A stretch of DNA of 64,000 nt, taken from Olleya sp. YS. Lineage in GTDB: Bacteria; Bacteroidota; Bacteroidia; Flavobacteriales; Flavobacteriaceae. The stretch covers positions 2,567,001 through 2,631,000 of the forward strand of contig NZ_CP121685.1 of the NCBI RefSeq assembly GCF_029760915.1, written 5' to 3'. The notes beneath the pieces were generated by a model. The model was not told the DNA's origin. It saw only the letters and a list, made by a program, of their open reading frames with translations, and made no database searches. Both the position numbers and the translations under genes were made by a program. Below are positions 47,197-55,345 of the stretch, piece by piece. Positions within the stretch are counted from its first letter, which is position 1; every line of letters starts with the position of its first letter.

Positions 47197-48258
47197 ATGG
47201 CTGGAAATAGCTACGGAAACTTATTTAAATTAACCACTTTTGGTGAATCACACGGAGTCGCAATTGGTGGAATTATTGATGGATGTCCTCCAGGAATTAT
47301 ATTGGATTTTGATGCGATTCAAAATGAAATGAATCGTCGTAAACCAGGACAATCCAAGATAGTAACCCAACGTAAAGAACCAGACGAAGTTAAGTTTTTG
47401 TCAGGTATTTTTGAAGGTAAAACAACAGGAACTCCGATTGGTTTTGTTATTGAAAACGCTAACCAAAAATCTAAAGATTATTCGCATATAAAAGACAGTT
47501 ATCGTCCAAGTCATGCCGATTTTGTCTATGATAAAAAATACGGTTTTAGAGATTATAGAGGAGGAGGACGCAGTTCTGCTCGTGAGACTGCAAGTCGTGT
47601 AGTTGCTGGTGCAATCGCAAAACAAGTTTTGAAAAATATTAAGATTAATGCATTTACCTCTTCGGTTGGCGATATTTTTATTGATAAACCGTATCAAGAT
47701 TTAGATTTTTCTAAAATTGAAAGCAATGACATTCGTTGTCCAGATGAAGCTATTGCTGAAAAAATGATTGCCAAGGTTAAAGAAATTCGAAAAGAAGGAG
47801 ATACCATTGGTGGTACTATTACTTGCGTGTTGCAGAACGTACCTGTTGGTTTAGGCGAACCTGTTTTTGATAAACTTCATGCCGAATTAGGTAAAGCCAT
47901 GTTATCTATTAACGCTGTAAAAGGTTTTGAATATGGTAGTGGATTTTGTGGCGCTAGAATGAAAGGTAGTGATCACAACGATCATTTTAATAGTGATGGA
48001 ACAACAAAAACGAATCTGTCTGGAGGTATTCAAGGCGGAATAAGTAACGGAATGGATATTTACTTTAGAGTCGCTTTTAAACCCGTTGCGACTCTTATTC
48101 AGAAATACGAAACCATAAATAAAGCAGGCGAAAAAGTAGAAATGCAAGGTAAAGGACGACATGATCCTTGCGTTGTACCAAGAGCTGTGCCAATTGTTGA
48201 AGCTATGGCTGCATTGGTTTTAGCCGATTTTTGGTTGTTGAATAAGATGTATAAATAA
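47197..48258 (+). CDS. aroC: Chorismate synthase
   Basis: A 353-residue FMN-dependent enzyme that makes chorismate from 5-enolpyruvylshikimate-3-phosphate, the last step of the shikimate pathway. The N-terminal signature [20 protein letters not shown], the central [13 protein letters not shown] and the C-terminal [19 protein letters not shown] are all present. Length is typical of the homotetramer. The start at 47197 ([20 protein letters not shown]) is that of the family. A 7-bp inverted repeat lies directly upstream. No other aro genes are nearby. The following gene is preceded by a REP-like element, so cotranscription is uncertain. Confidence 0.96.
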   Translation: MAGNSYGNLFKLTTFGESHGVAIGGIIDGCPPGIILDFDAIQNEMNRRKPGQSKIVTQRKEPDEVKFLSGIFEGKTTGTPIGFVIENANQKSKDYSHIKDSYRPSHADFVYDKKYGFRDYRGGGRSSARETASRVVAGAIAKQVLKNIKINAFTSSVGDIFIDKPYQDLDFSKIESNDIRCPDEAIAEKMIAKVKEIRKEGDTIGGTITCVLQNVPVGLGEPVFDKLHAELGKAMLSINAVKGFEYGSGFCGARMKGSDHNDHFNSDGTTKTNLSGGIQGGISNGMDIYFRVAFKPVATLIQKYETINKAGEKVEMQGKGRHDPCVVPRAVPIVEAMAALVLADFWLLNKMYK

Positions 48259-48268
48259 TTTAAAACTA

Positions 48269-48283
48269 CCGCTTTCGCGGAAA
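48269..48283 (-). repeat. REP-like hairpin CCGCTTTCGCGGAAA
   Basis: CCGC-TTTC-GCGG forms a 4-bp stem, and 14 of its bases are the reverse complement of 46693-46706. It lies between aroC and the symporter gene and is G+C-rich for this genome. Confidence 0.55.
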
Positions 48284-48299
48284 TTAAAAACTAAACTAA

Positions 48300-49616
48300 A
48301 TGAAACTAGCATTACACTGGAAGATAATTATCGGAATGGTTTTAGGAGTTGGCTTTGGCTTTATCATGAACTCTGTAGTAGGAGGAAAAGACATCGTAAC
48401 CGACTGGATCGCACCTTTTGGCACCATTTTCATCAACCTTTTAAAGATGATTGCAGTGCCTTTAATTTTAGCTTCGCTCATTAAAGGAATTTCAGATTTA
48501 AAAGACATTTCAAAAATCAAATCAATGGGTTTACGTACCATCAGTATTTATATTGGTACGACGTTAGTTGCTATTATTATTGGATTAAGCATCGTCAACA
48601 TTGTTAAGCCAGGTGAGGGAATGCCAACCGAAACCATTGAAAAAATTAAAACCACGTATCAAGGTAATGCAGATGTCATGATTGGTAAAGCAAAAGCCAC
48701 TCAAGATGCTGGACCATTACAAGCATTAGTTGACATTTTTCCGAGTAATGTGTTTAAAGCATTTGTAGAAGCGTCAATGCTTCAAGTAATTTTCTTTGCT
48801 TTATTTGTAGGGATTTGTTTGTTGCTAATACCTGAGAAAAAAGCCAAGCCTCTAGTAGATTTCTTTGACTCGTTAAACGAAGTTGTCATGAAAATGGTTG
48901 ATTTAATTATGCTTTTTGCACCTTATGCTGTGTTTGCATTAATGGCAAATGTTATTATTGCGTTTGATGACACGACTATCTTAATTAAGCTTTTAGGTTA
49001 TGCGTTTTGTGTACTTGGTGGTTTAATTTTAATGATAGGTTTCTATATGTTGCTTATTAAGTTTGTGGCTAAAAAATCGCCTTCATGGTTTTTAAACAAA
49101 CTAAGTCCAGCACAATTATTAGCATTTTCAACGTCTAGTAGTGCTGCAACGCTACCTGTTACTATGGAACGTGTAGAAGAGCACCTTGGTGTAGATAAAG
49201 AAGTGTCCGGATTTGTATTACCTGTAGGTGCAACTGTAAATATGGATGGTACAAGCTTGTATCAAGGTATTGCAGCAGTGTTTATCATGCAAGTCATTTG
49301 GCCAGAAGGTTTAACGTTTACAAATCAACTTGTGATTGTTGGAACTGCATTATTAGCGTCTATTGGTAGTGCTGCAGTGCCTAGTGCAGGTATGGTCATG
49401 TTGGTAATTGTATTAGAAGCAATAGGGTTTCCAGCAGAATTACTGCCAATTGGATTAGCACTAATTTTTGCTGTAGATAGACCATTAGATATGTGCAGAA
49501 CGGTTGTAAATGTTACTGGTGATGCTACAGTATCTATGCTTGTAGCCAAGTCATTAGGTAAACTACATGACCCTAAACCTAAAGAATGGGATGATCATTA
49601 TGATAAAGTGAAGTAA
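48300..49616 (+). CDS. Dicarboxylate/amino acid:cation symporter (DAACS family)
   Basis: A 438-residue inner membrane protein of the glutamate/aspartate and C4-dicarboxylate carrier family. About eight TM helices plus two re-entrant hairpins are predicted. The serine-rich hairpin SPAQLLAFSTSSSAATLPVTM and the cation/substrate motif LPVGATVNMDGTSLYQ are plain, as is SIGSAAVPSAGMVML for the second hairpin and DRPLDMCRTVVNVTGD for the substrate helix. The Arg in the last motif favours acidic substrates such as glutamate, aspartate or dicarboxylates. Length is typical. It is flanked by the REP-like element and a hairpin. Confidence 0.92.
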   Translation: MKLALHWKIIIGMVLGVGFGFIMNSVVGGKDIVTDWIAPFGTIFINLLKMIAVPLILASLIKGISDLKDISKIKSMGLRTISIYIGTTLVAIIIGLSIVNIVKPGEGMPTETIEKIKTTYQGNADVMIGKAKATQDAGPLQALVDIFPSNVFKAFVEASMLQVIFFALFVGICLLLIPEKKAKPLVDFFDSLNEVVMKMVDLIMLFAPYAVFALMANVIIAFDDTTILIKLLGYAFCVLGGLILMIGFYMLLIKFVAKKSPSWFLNKLSPAQLLAFSTSSSAATLPVTMERVEEHLGVDKEVSGFVLPVGATVNMDGTSLYQGIAAVFIMQVIWPEGLTFTNQLVIVGTALLASIGSAAVPSAGMVMLVIVLEAIGFPAELLPIGLALIFAVDRPLDMCRTVVNVTGDATVSMLVAKSLGKLHDPKPKEWDDHYDKVK

Positions 49617-49657
49617 GCATGGAACCTATTTTTTTATAAGAAAATAGTGAATCGCTT

Positions 49658-49678
49658 ATCCCAAATTTATTTTGGGAT
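49658..49678 (+). terminator. Hairpin downstream of the symporter gene
   Basis: An 8-bp stem (ATCCCAAA with TTTGGGAT, 5-base loop) about 40 bases after the stop. The U tract is poor (CTCATTTAATTTTT), so termination is plausible rather than certain. A weaker CTATTTT...AAAATAG hairpin precedes it. Confidence 0.5.
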
Positions 49679-49684
49679 CTCATT

Positions 49685-49719
49685 TAATTTTTGTCAAAAA
49701 TTAGCTAACTTTATTTTTA
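49685..49719 (+). promoter_or_regulatory. Candidate promoter and overlapping palindrome of the ATP-grasp operon
   Basis: An 8-bp inverted repeat (TAATTTTT-GTC-AAAAATTA, 49685-49703) contains a TTG (49691-49693) that could serve as -33. After 18 bases comes TATTTTTA (49712-49719), a near match to TAnnTTTG with the last base changed. The palindrome would then overlie the -33 and could be an operator. Confidence 0.35.
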
Positions 49720-49741
49720 TAACCACCAAAAACTAAAGATT

Positions 49742-50782
49742 ATGAATATTTGCTTCATCATGTATCCATGGGAAGATATAGATCCAGAAAACGATACTAG
49801 TTTAGCGCTTATTAAAGAATGTGTTAAACGTAATCATGGTGTGGCGACTTGCACACCAGCAAATTTAACAATACGCGATAGTGTGACTAATGCATTTTGT
49901 ACAGTTGTTAAACGTATGGATAAAACACCGTCTTCTTTAAAAGCATTTTATAAAAAAGCAGAATTAAGAGACGAGATGTTACCATTAGCAGGTTTTGATG
50001 CCATATTTTTTAGAGCGAATCCGCCTTTAGACCCAATTATGCTTAACTTTTTAGATTCGGTAAAGGATGATGTCTTTATAGTAAATTCACTACAAGGTAT
50101 GCGTGAAGCTAACAATAAGCTATACACAGCAGCTTTTGGTGATGCACATAGTAACATCATACCTAATACACATGTATCAAAAAATAAAAAGTATTTAATT
50201 GAGCAAATAAAAGACAGTAAAGCAGATAAAATGATTTTAAAACCTTTGAATGGTTTTGGAGGTTCTGGTGTTATTTTAATTGAAAAATCTGCAATGAGTA
50301 ATATTAACTCATTATTAGATTTCTACATCAATAGTTCTGGTGATGGAACCTCAAATTATGTCATTTTACAAGATTACATAGAAGGAGCAGATCAAGGTGA
50401 TGTTAGAATATTATTGCTTAACGGAGAGCCAGTTGGTGCTATGAAGCGTGTTCCAGGATCTGACGATCATCGTTCTAATGTGTCTGCTGGTGGGAGTGTA
50501 CAAAAACATTCCTTAACTAAAGAAGAAAAAGCGTTATGCAAACAAATTGGACCTAAATTAGTTAAAGACGGATTGTATTTTGTAGGTATTGATGTGATAG
50601 GTGGTAAACTTGTAGAAGTCAACGTGATGTCGCCTGGTGGCATAACTTACATTAATAAAGTCTATAAAAACAAATATAAAGTTGAGGAAAAAGTGATTGA
50701 CTTTTTAGAAAGTAAAGTATTGGACAATTTAGAAGCTTTTAATAGACGTTCTCGTTTACGAAAAACAGTAGAAGATGCGTAA
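49742..50782 (+). CDS. Glutathione-synthetase-like ATP-grasp ligase
   Basis: A 346-residue ATP-grasp enzyme. The N-terminal preATP-grasp domain (about 1-120) has FRANPPLDP, as in prokaryotic GshB. The ATP-grasp domain has MILKPLNGFGGSGV (ATP lysine and glycine loop), VILQDYI, then GDVRILLLNGEPVGAMKR and the GSDDHRSNVSAGG loop, ending with EVNVMSPGG for magnesium binding. GshB joins gamma-Glu-Cys and glycine. Here bshA indicates bacillithiol use and no gshA is seen, so the true substrate is probably another carboxylate and amine. It heads a five-gene run with two hydrolases. ATG at 49742. Confidence 0.88.
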   Translation: MNICFIMYPWEDIDPENDTSLALIKECVKRNHGVATCTPANLTIRDSVTNAFCTVVKRMDKTPSSLKAFYKKAELRDEMLPLAGFDAIFFRANPPLDPIMLNFLDSVKDDVFIVNSLQGMREANNKLYTAAFGDAHSNIIPNTHVSKNKKYLIEQIKDSKADKMILKPLNGFGGSGVILIEKSAMSNINSLLDFYINSSGDGTSNYVILQDYIEGADQGDVRILLLNGEPVGAMKRVPGSDDHRSNVSAGGSVQKHSLTKEEKALCKQIGPKLVKDGLYFVGIDVIGGKLVEVNVMSPGGITYINKVYKNKYKVEEKVIDFLESKVLDNLEAFNRRSRLRKTVEDA

Positions 50783-50805
50783 TTCAGTAGTTTTAATTAA
50801 TTAAA

Positions 50806-51969
50806 ATGTCAAAAGCAATTGAAGGTTTTGGAGATTTAGTTTCAGTTAATTGGCTGAAACATCATTTAAATGATGACAACCTTATAGTTTTGGATGCTAG
50901 TATTCCAAAAGTTACTGATAAAACTTCCAAGTTGTCAGAGTTACAAATTCCAAATGCTAGATTTTTCGACATAAAAAATAAGTTTAGCGATACTAAAGCA
51001 CGCTTTCCTAATACGATTCCTTCAGAAATTCAATTTGAAAAATCTGCTCAAGAGTTAGGTATAAATAATGATAGTATTATTGTTGTTTATGACCATTTAG
51101 GAATATACTCTAGTCCGCGTGCTTGGTGGTTATTTAAAACTTTTGGACATCAAAATATTGCAGTTTTAGATGGTGGTTTACCAGAATGGATAAATCATGG
51201 ATTTTCTACAGTAAAAAAAGAATCTAAAAGTTTTGATTTAGGATATTTTAAAGCAAAATATAACCCAAACAACGTGGTCTATTTTGAGTCTATAGATATG
51301 ATTGCTCAAGACCCAAATTTTAAAATTATTGATGCTCGCTCTAATGATAGATTTAAATGTTTAATACCAGAACCAAGAGAGGGTTTACGGTCAGGAACCA
51401 TATCTAACTCCATAAACTTACCTTTTGAAACTATCTTAAATGATATTAAGCTAAAATCTACTCAAGAGTTAAAAATAATATTTAATGCATTAGCCAAACC
51501 TAATCAACACTTAGTATTTAGTTGTGGTTCTGGTATTACTGCTTCTATATTAAGTTTAGCAGCTACTATCGTAGGATATAATAACAGTGTTTACGATGGA
51601 TCGTGGACAGAATACGGAATATTAACAACAGCAACTATGGACAAACCAAACACTTGGACTAAAGACGAATTATTAGCTTACATTTTGCTTTTTGTCGCAC
51701 ATTCAGATTTAGATGAAACTAGAAAAGAAAAAGACTATATTTTATCCAGAGTAGATAAAAAAGTATACCAACGTGTACATGAACAGTTTGATCAGGATAA
51801 TGACTATCAAAGTATTCAAAATATTATTGAAGGTGTAAAAACTCACGATTATTACCGTAATGATTTAGCCGATTTGTTTGCAGATATTAAATTGATGGCA
51901 TTTGCAGATGGCGAAATGGATATTATGGAAAATATGGCTTACAACTTATTAAAGAAGATCTTGAAATAG
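50806..51969 (+). CDS. Two-domain sulfurtransferase fused to a TerB-like domain
   Basis: A 387-residue protein. The first 275 residues are tandem rhodanese domains of the SseA/3-mercaptopyruvate sulfurtransferase type: LIVLDAS, SSPRAWWLFKTFGH and DGGLPEW in the inactive first domain, and the active loop SCGSGITAS with Cys240 in the second, followed by DGSWTEYG. A linker leads to a helical C-terminal domain (about 278-387) like the TerB-type proteins that occur alone in flavobacteria (WTKDELLAYILLFVAHSD, FADIKLMAFADGEMD). The fused part opens with its own Met278. It follows the ligase by 23 bases and abuts the RDD gene. Confidence 0.85.
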   Translation: MSKAIEGFGDLVSVNWLKHHLNDDNLIVLDASIPKVTDKTSKLSELQIPNARFFDIKNKFSDTKARFPNTIPSEIQFEKSAQELGINNDSIIVVYDHLGIYSSPRAWWLFKTFGHQNIAVLDGGLPEWINHGFSTVKKESKSFDLGYFKAKYNPNNVVYFESIDMIAQDPNFKIIDARSNDRFKCLIPEPREGLRSGTISNSINLPFETILNDIKLKSTQELKIIFNALAKPNQHLVFSCGSGITASILSLAATIVGYNNSVYDGSWTEYGILTTATMDKPNTWTKDELLAYILLFVAHSDLDETRKEKDYILSRVDKKVYQRVHEQFDQDNDYQSIQNIIEGVKTHDYYRNDLADLFADIKLMAFADGEMDIMENMAYNLLKKILK

Positions 51970-53010
51970 ATGAGCATATTTGAAAAAAACTCAAAATGGG
52001 TCGTTAAAAATATTGCTTGGATTGCTATATTAATTGGAGGTTTTAAAATATTAAGTAATATAATTTATATTTTCTTTAATAGTAAATTAGGGTATTATTT
52101 AGATTTTATTCCAATAGATCTAGCATTAGGTAATTGGTTTTTTATGTATTTAAATATTAATAATGAATTTAGAGGGTTTGATTTATTAACCTTGTTTTTA
52201 TCGTTTGCTTTAATTATTGGAGCAATTATTTATGAAAGAACAAATACAAGAGAAAATAAACTACTCAATTTTTCTTTTGCAGTTTTATTTATTGGCACAA
52301 TTTTTAAAATATGTCAACAACCAATAGAAATTGTTTTTATTAATCAATTTGACAAAATGAATGAATCAATTTTTTATATAGAACAAAACATGCACTTTTG
52401 GTTTAATCAAATTTATCAGTTGATACTTAATCTTATTTTATTTTTTATCAGTTATTATGTTTTAAAACAATGGAATAATAAGAAGCAATTATTACAAACA
52501 GAGACCAATATTAATCAGGAAAGTGATTATATTATTTCAAAAAAATGGAAACGTGTAGTACATTTAATAATTGATTTAACTATTTATTTCTTCATATCCT
52601 TCATGTTTTTCAATAAGTTAATTCAATTAATATCAACTAAATTGCATTTTCATGAATCGTTAGGAAGATATTTCGGGATAGCCCTTATGTTAGTTTTTAC
52701 TTTAGCTTATTATACTTTTTTTGAATATTTATTCAAAATAACTCCTGCTAAAATTATAACACACTCTAAAGTTATCAGTAAAACAAATGAAAATTTGAAT
52801 ATAAAGTCATTTTTAAAGAGGAGTTTAATAAGGCTTATTCCATTTAATCCGTTTTCTTATTTATTTATTGAAGGATGGCATGATGGTTTATCAAATACAA
52901 CAGTTGTTGATGTTAAAGAAGAATCAAGTTATAAGATTGTTTATTGGTTATTATTTATTTTACTTATAGCATCTATAGTTTTTAATATATTATTTAATCC
53001 TTTTGTCTAG
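51970..53010 (+). CDS. Membrane protein with C-terminal RDD domain
   Basis: A 346-residue protein with about seven or eight TM helices. The N-terminal four (about 15-35, 65-85, 98-115 and 145-165) are not recognised. The C-terminal part (about 188-325) has the features of an RDD domain: KRVVHLIIDLTIYFFISF, ITPAKIITHSKVI in place of the usual GKTPGK turn, SFLKRSLIRLIPFNP, and WHDGLSNTTVVD. RDD proteins have been linked to ion antiport, but this is not general. The ATG directly follows the preceding stop without a gap and the next gene begins 3 bases after its end, so it is firmly embedded in the operon. Confidence 0.75.
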   Translation: MSIFEKNSKWVVKNIAWIAILIGGFKILSNIIYIFFNSKLGYYLDFIPIDLALGNWFFMYLNINNEFRGFDLLTLFLSFALIIGAIIYERTNTRENKLLNFSFAVLFIGTIFKICQQPIEIVFINQFDKMNESIFYIEQNMHFWFNQIYQLILNLILFFISYYVLKQWNNKKQLLQTETNINQESDYIISKKWKRVVHLIIDLTIYFFISFMFFNKLIQLISTKLHFHESLGRYFGIALMLVFTLAYYTFFEYLFKITPAKIITHSKVISKTNENLNIKSFLKRSLIRLIPFNPFSYLFIEGWHDGLSNTTVVDVKEESSYKIVYWLLFILLIASIVFNILFNPFV

Positions 53011-53013
53011 TCA

Positions 53014-53841
53014 ATGCAAAAACTTAGTATTAATCAAATCATTTCTAAAATTGAAGCAGAAGAAGTGTTTCATGCAGTTTCAGAAGACTATTCATTCACT
53101 TTAAAGATTGACAGTTATGTGCATTATGTTTGTGGTGCAGTACATGATGGACATCAATTTAGAAAAGAGCTATGGGATAATTGTCTACATACTGAATATG
53201 AACGTTGGTACGAGGAAGATCCAGAAACCAAAAATATGGTGGCTTCACATCCTATTGTCATTGCTGGAATGGACTCACGTTTTGAATACGATTTAAATCG
53301 TGCTCCAGAGACTGCTATATATACTGATGCTTGGGGAAAACAACTTTGGAAAAACCCTTTACCTGAGAATCAAAAACAAAAGTCGCTAGATAAACACGCT
53401 AATTTTTATAAAGTCGTTAAAGCTTTAATACATAAAATTGAAACTAAGTTTGGATTATGTGTGGTTTACGATATGCATAGTTATAACTGGAAACGATGGG
53501 ATAGAGAAGTACCAACTTGGAATTTAGGAACCTCGAATGTTGATAATGAAAGATTTGGACATGATATTGAAACTTGGCGACAAAGTTTAAGCGAGCTACA
53601 ATTACCAAACGGAATACAAAGTACTTCAAAAATAAATGATACCTTTCAAGGTAATGGTTATTTTTTAAAATTTATTACCCAAAACTTTAAAAATACCTTA
53701 GTTTTGGCAACCGAAATTGCCAAAGTCTATTGTGATGAATATGACTACATTATGTATCCAGAAGTCGTCAAAGCAGTAGAGCAGCAATTAAGAGCAAGAC
53801 TAGTAGCACATGCCAATGGGTTTTATAAAGCGCATAGATAA
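53014..53841 (+). CDS. N-formylglutamate amidohydrolase-like zinc hydrolase
   Basis: A 275-residue member of the FGase family, which hydrolyses N-acyl glutamate or related amides with a metal-bound water and is distantly related to zinc carboxypeptidases. YDMHSYNW (His155) and VIAGMDSRFEYDLNRAPETA are the family segments visible, and ATEIAKVYCDEY near the C-terminus carries a conserved Glu. The usual hut context is absent, since hutH is 50 kb away. Here it lies between a membrane protein and a zincin gene in an ATP-grasp operon, so a role in trimming an acyl-glutamyl or peptide product is more likely than histidine breakdown. Its stop overlaps the next ATG (TAATG). Confidence 0.85.
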   Translation: MQKLSINQIISKIEAEEVFHAVSEDYSFTLKIDSYVHYVCGAVHDGHQFRKELWDNCLHTEYERWYEEDPETKNMVASHPIVIAGMDSRFEYDLNRAPETAIYTDAWGKQLWKNPLPENQKQKSLDKHANFYKVVKALIHKIETKFGLCVVYDMHSYNWKRWDREVPTWNLGTSNVDNERFGHDIETWRQSLSELQLPNGIQSTSKINDTFQGNGYFLKFITQNFKNTLVLATEIAKVYCDEYDYIMYPEVVKAVEQQLRARLVAHANGFYKAHR

Positions 53842-54998
53842 TGACTGAAACGTTAGAAGAAAAATACCAAAACCTATTTGACATAGATTCTAATCTTAAC
53901 CGCTTGGTTAAAAAGATAGAATTACTTAATTACATCAATCCATTAAACATTGAAAGCGAAAAGAAACAATTTTATGGCTCTAAATATAATTACGAGCCTA
54001 ATTTTAAGTATCCAAAACAGCGCTTTAATGGGTATAAGTTACATAGGTTGTTTTTCTCGCAACGTTTAGAACGTATTAAAAACGAAGACATTAGAGCTTT
54101 ATACAAAGATATTATATACGAATATTCTGGTTTAATTGAGTGTATAGAGACTATTGGTAAAGGACGCAAATTCTACTTTAACAGTTTAAAAAGTTTTGGT
54201 ACACCAACTGAAAAAGATATAGAAAACGCAAAATTTATTCTACGTTTTGATGATAGCGATTTTGAAGAAGCGATGCTTCCACTATACAATGTAGACGATG
54301 CAATTGCTTATTTTGAAGAGTACTCTAAACGCTACGATTTTAAGTATGCTATTAAAAAGTCAACTAATATTTCTGCAGCAGCAATGGTGCAAAACAACAC
54401 GCAAACTTTAGTATTACGTAAAAACCACAAGTTTAGTAAAAACCAATTAGCAGTATTGGCAAACCATGAGATAGGTGTGCATATGGTTACTACTTTTAAT
54501 GGATTAGCTCAGCCTTTAAAAGTGTTTTCCAATGGTTTTCCAAATAATGTAGAAACCCAAGAAGGATTGGCTGTATATTCAGAATATATGTCTGGTAGTT
54601 TGACCATTACACGTTTAAAAGAGTTGGCCTATCGTGTTATAGCTTCAGACAGTTTAGCTAAAGGATATTCGTTTTCTGCAACTTTCGACTTACTTCATAA
54701 TCAATATAAATTAAACCGAGACAAAGCATTTGTCATAACACTACGTGTGCATCGTGGTGGTGGTTTTACTAAAGATCATTTGTATTTAACTGGATTAAAA
54801 AAAGTGTATGATTATGCTAAATCTGGAGAAGATTTAAATGTCTTATTAACTGGTAAAGTCACCTTAGAGTATAAAGACACCATCTTAAAAATGCAAGAAT
54901 TAGGATTAGCAATACCGTCTAAGTATTATACAGACTCTTATTTAAACAATGATAATGCAGATAGCAATTTCGATTTTATTTTAAAAAGTTTAAAATAA
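53841..54998 (+). CDS. DUF1704 / QEGLA-motif zincin metallopeptidase (MATCAP relative)
   Basis: A 385-residue cytoplasmic protein of the family often called flavohemoglobin expression-modulating QEGLA protein. The metal site is the unusual HEXXXH: His209, Glu210 and His214 in ANHEIGVHMVT, with the third ligand Glu241 in TQEGLAVYSEYMSG. The animal relatives MATCAP1 and MATCAP2 use the same HEXXXH and remove the C-terminal tyrosine of tubulin, so a carboxypeptidase action is a fair inference. A C-terminal VHRGGGFTKDHLYL is conserved in the family. Translation is coupled to the FGase-like gene by a 1-base overlap. The natural substrate is unknown. A folded element follows the stop at once. Confidence 0.88.
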   Translation: MTETLEEKYQNLFDIDSNLNRLVKKIELLNYINPLNIESEKKQFYGSKYNYEPNFKYPKQRFNGYKLHRLFFSQRLERIKNEDIRALYKDIIYEYSGLIECIETIGKGRKFYFNSLKSFGTPTEKDIENAKFILRFDDSDFEEAMLPLYNVDDAIAYFEEYSKRYDFKYAIKKSTNISAAAMVQNNTQTLVLRKNHKFSKNQLAVLANHEIGVHMVTTFNGLAQPLKVFSNGFPNNVETQEGLAVYSEYMSGSLTITRLKELAYRVIASDSLAKGYSFSATFDLLHNQYKLNRDKAFVITLRVHRGGGFTKDHLYLTGLKKVYDYAKSGEDLNVLLTGKVTLEYKDTILKMQELGLAIPSKYYTDSYLNNDNADSNFDFILKSLK

Positions 54999-55000
54999 GA

Positions 55001-55136
55001 AAGCCTCAAAGTAATTATTTGGTCCATTAGCTAAATGCTACGTTAATATAAGGGTAGACAATGCCTTATAATAAAACTCAATCTGTTCCATGCTAACAGA
55101 AGCATGGCTTAAGCTAACCTAAATACTTTGAGGCTT
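55001..55136. ncRNA. Unexplained folded 136-nt element (structured RNA or MITE-like)
   Basis: A perfect 13-bp inverted repeat closes the element (AAGCCTCAAAGTA at 55001-55013 with its complement at 55124-55136). The closing helix extends inward with TTTGG/CC(T)AAA and TTAGC/GCTAA. Inside lie two perfect 7-bp hairpins: TATAAGG/CCTTATA (55047-55053, 55064-55070) and CCATGCT/AGCATGG (55088-55094, 55101-55107). An alternative CTGTT/AACAG pairing competes with the second. It begins two bases after the QEGLA stop and has no U tract, so it is not a simple terminator. Strand and origin (RNA gene, 3' UTR element or small transposable element) are undecided. I do not recognise a known RNA family. Confidence 0.5.
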
Positions 55137-55250
55137 ATATCAACCTCATATTTAAAGTTACATTGATAATTGTCTTATAAAAAATTGAATTGAGTAAAAG
55201 AGCTTTTTTGATTAGTTAAGTGTTATTTTGAGTGAGTGAATATAATCTGT

Positions 55251-55323
55251 TGTCATTCCAGCGAAAGCAGGAATCTACTTATTTTAAAGCTGTTTATGGA
55301 TTCCTGCTTTTGCAGGAATGACA
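55251..55323. repeat. REP-like inverted repeat (TTCCTGC...GCAGGAAT type)
   Basis: Two 25-base arms (55251-55275 and 55299-55323) are inverted copies differing at two positions, separated by 23 bases. Each arm is itself a hairpin, best seen in ATTCCTGC-TTTT-GCAGGAAT. This class of ATTCC-rich repeat is familiar from many bacterial genomes as a dispersed REP/MITE. The rest of the 54999-55345 gap holds the folded element and otherwise featureless A+T-rich sequence. Confidence 0.75.
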
Positions 55324-55345
55324 GAAATAAAAATAAAACCAATTA

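Noticed and set aside
49742-50782. Calling the ATP-grasp gene gshB
   Set aside because: The domain match is good, but bshA indicates bacillithiol, no gshA is seen, and the operon partners are hydrolases. A glutathione role was not assumed.
53014-53841. Calling the FGase-like gene hutG
   Set aside because: Family membership is clear, but it lies in a different operon 50 kb from hutH, so histidine degradation is not supported.
55001-55136. Rho-independent terminator of the QEGLA gene
   Set aside because: The outer stem is not followed by a U tract and encloses 110 bases with further hairpins, so it is better described as a folded element.
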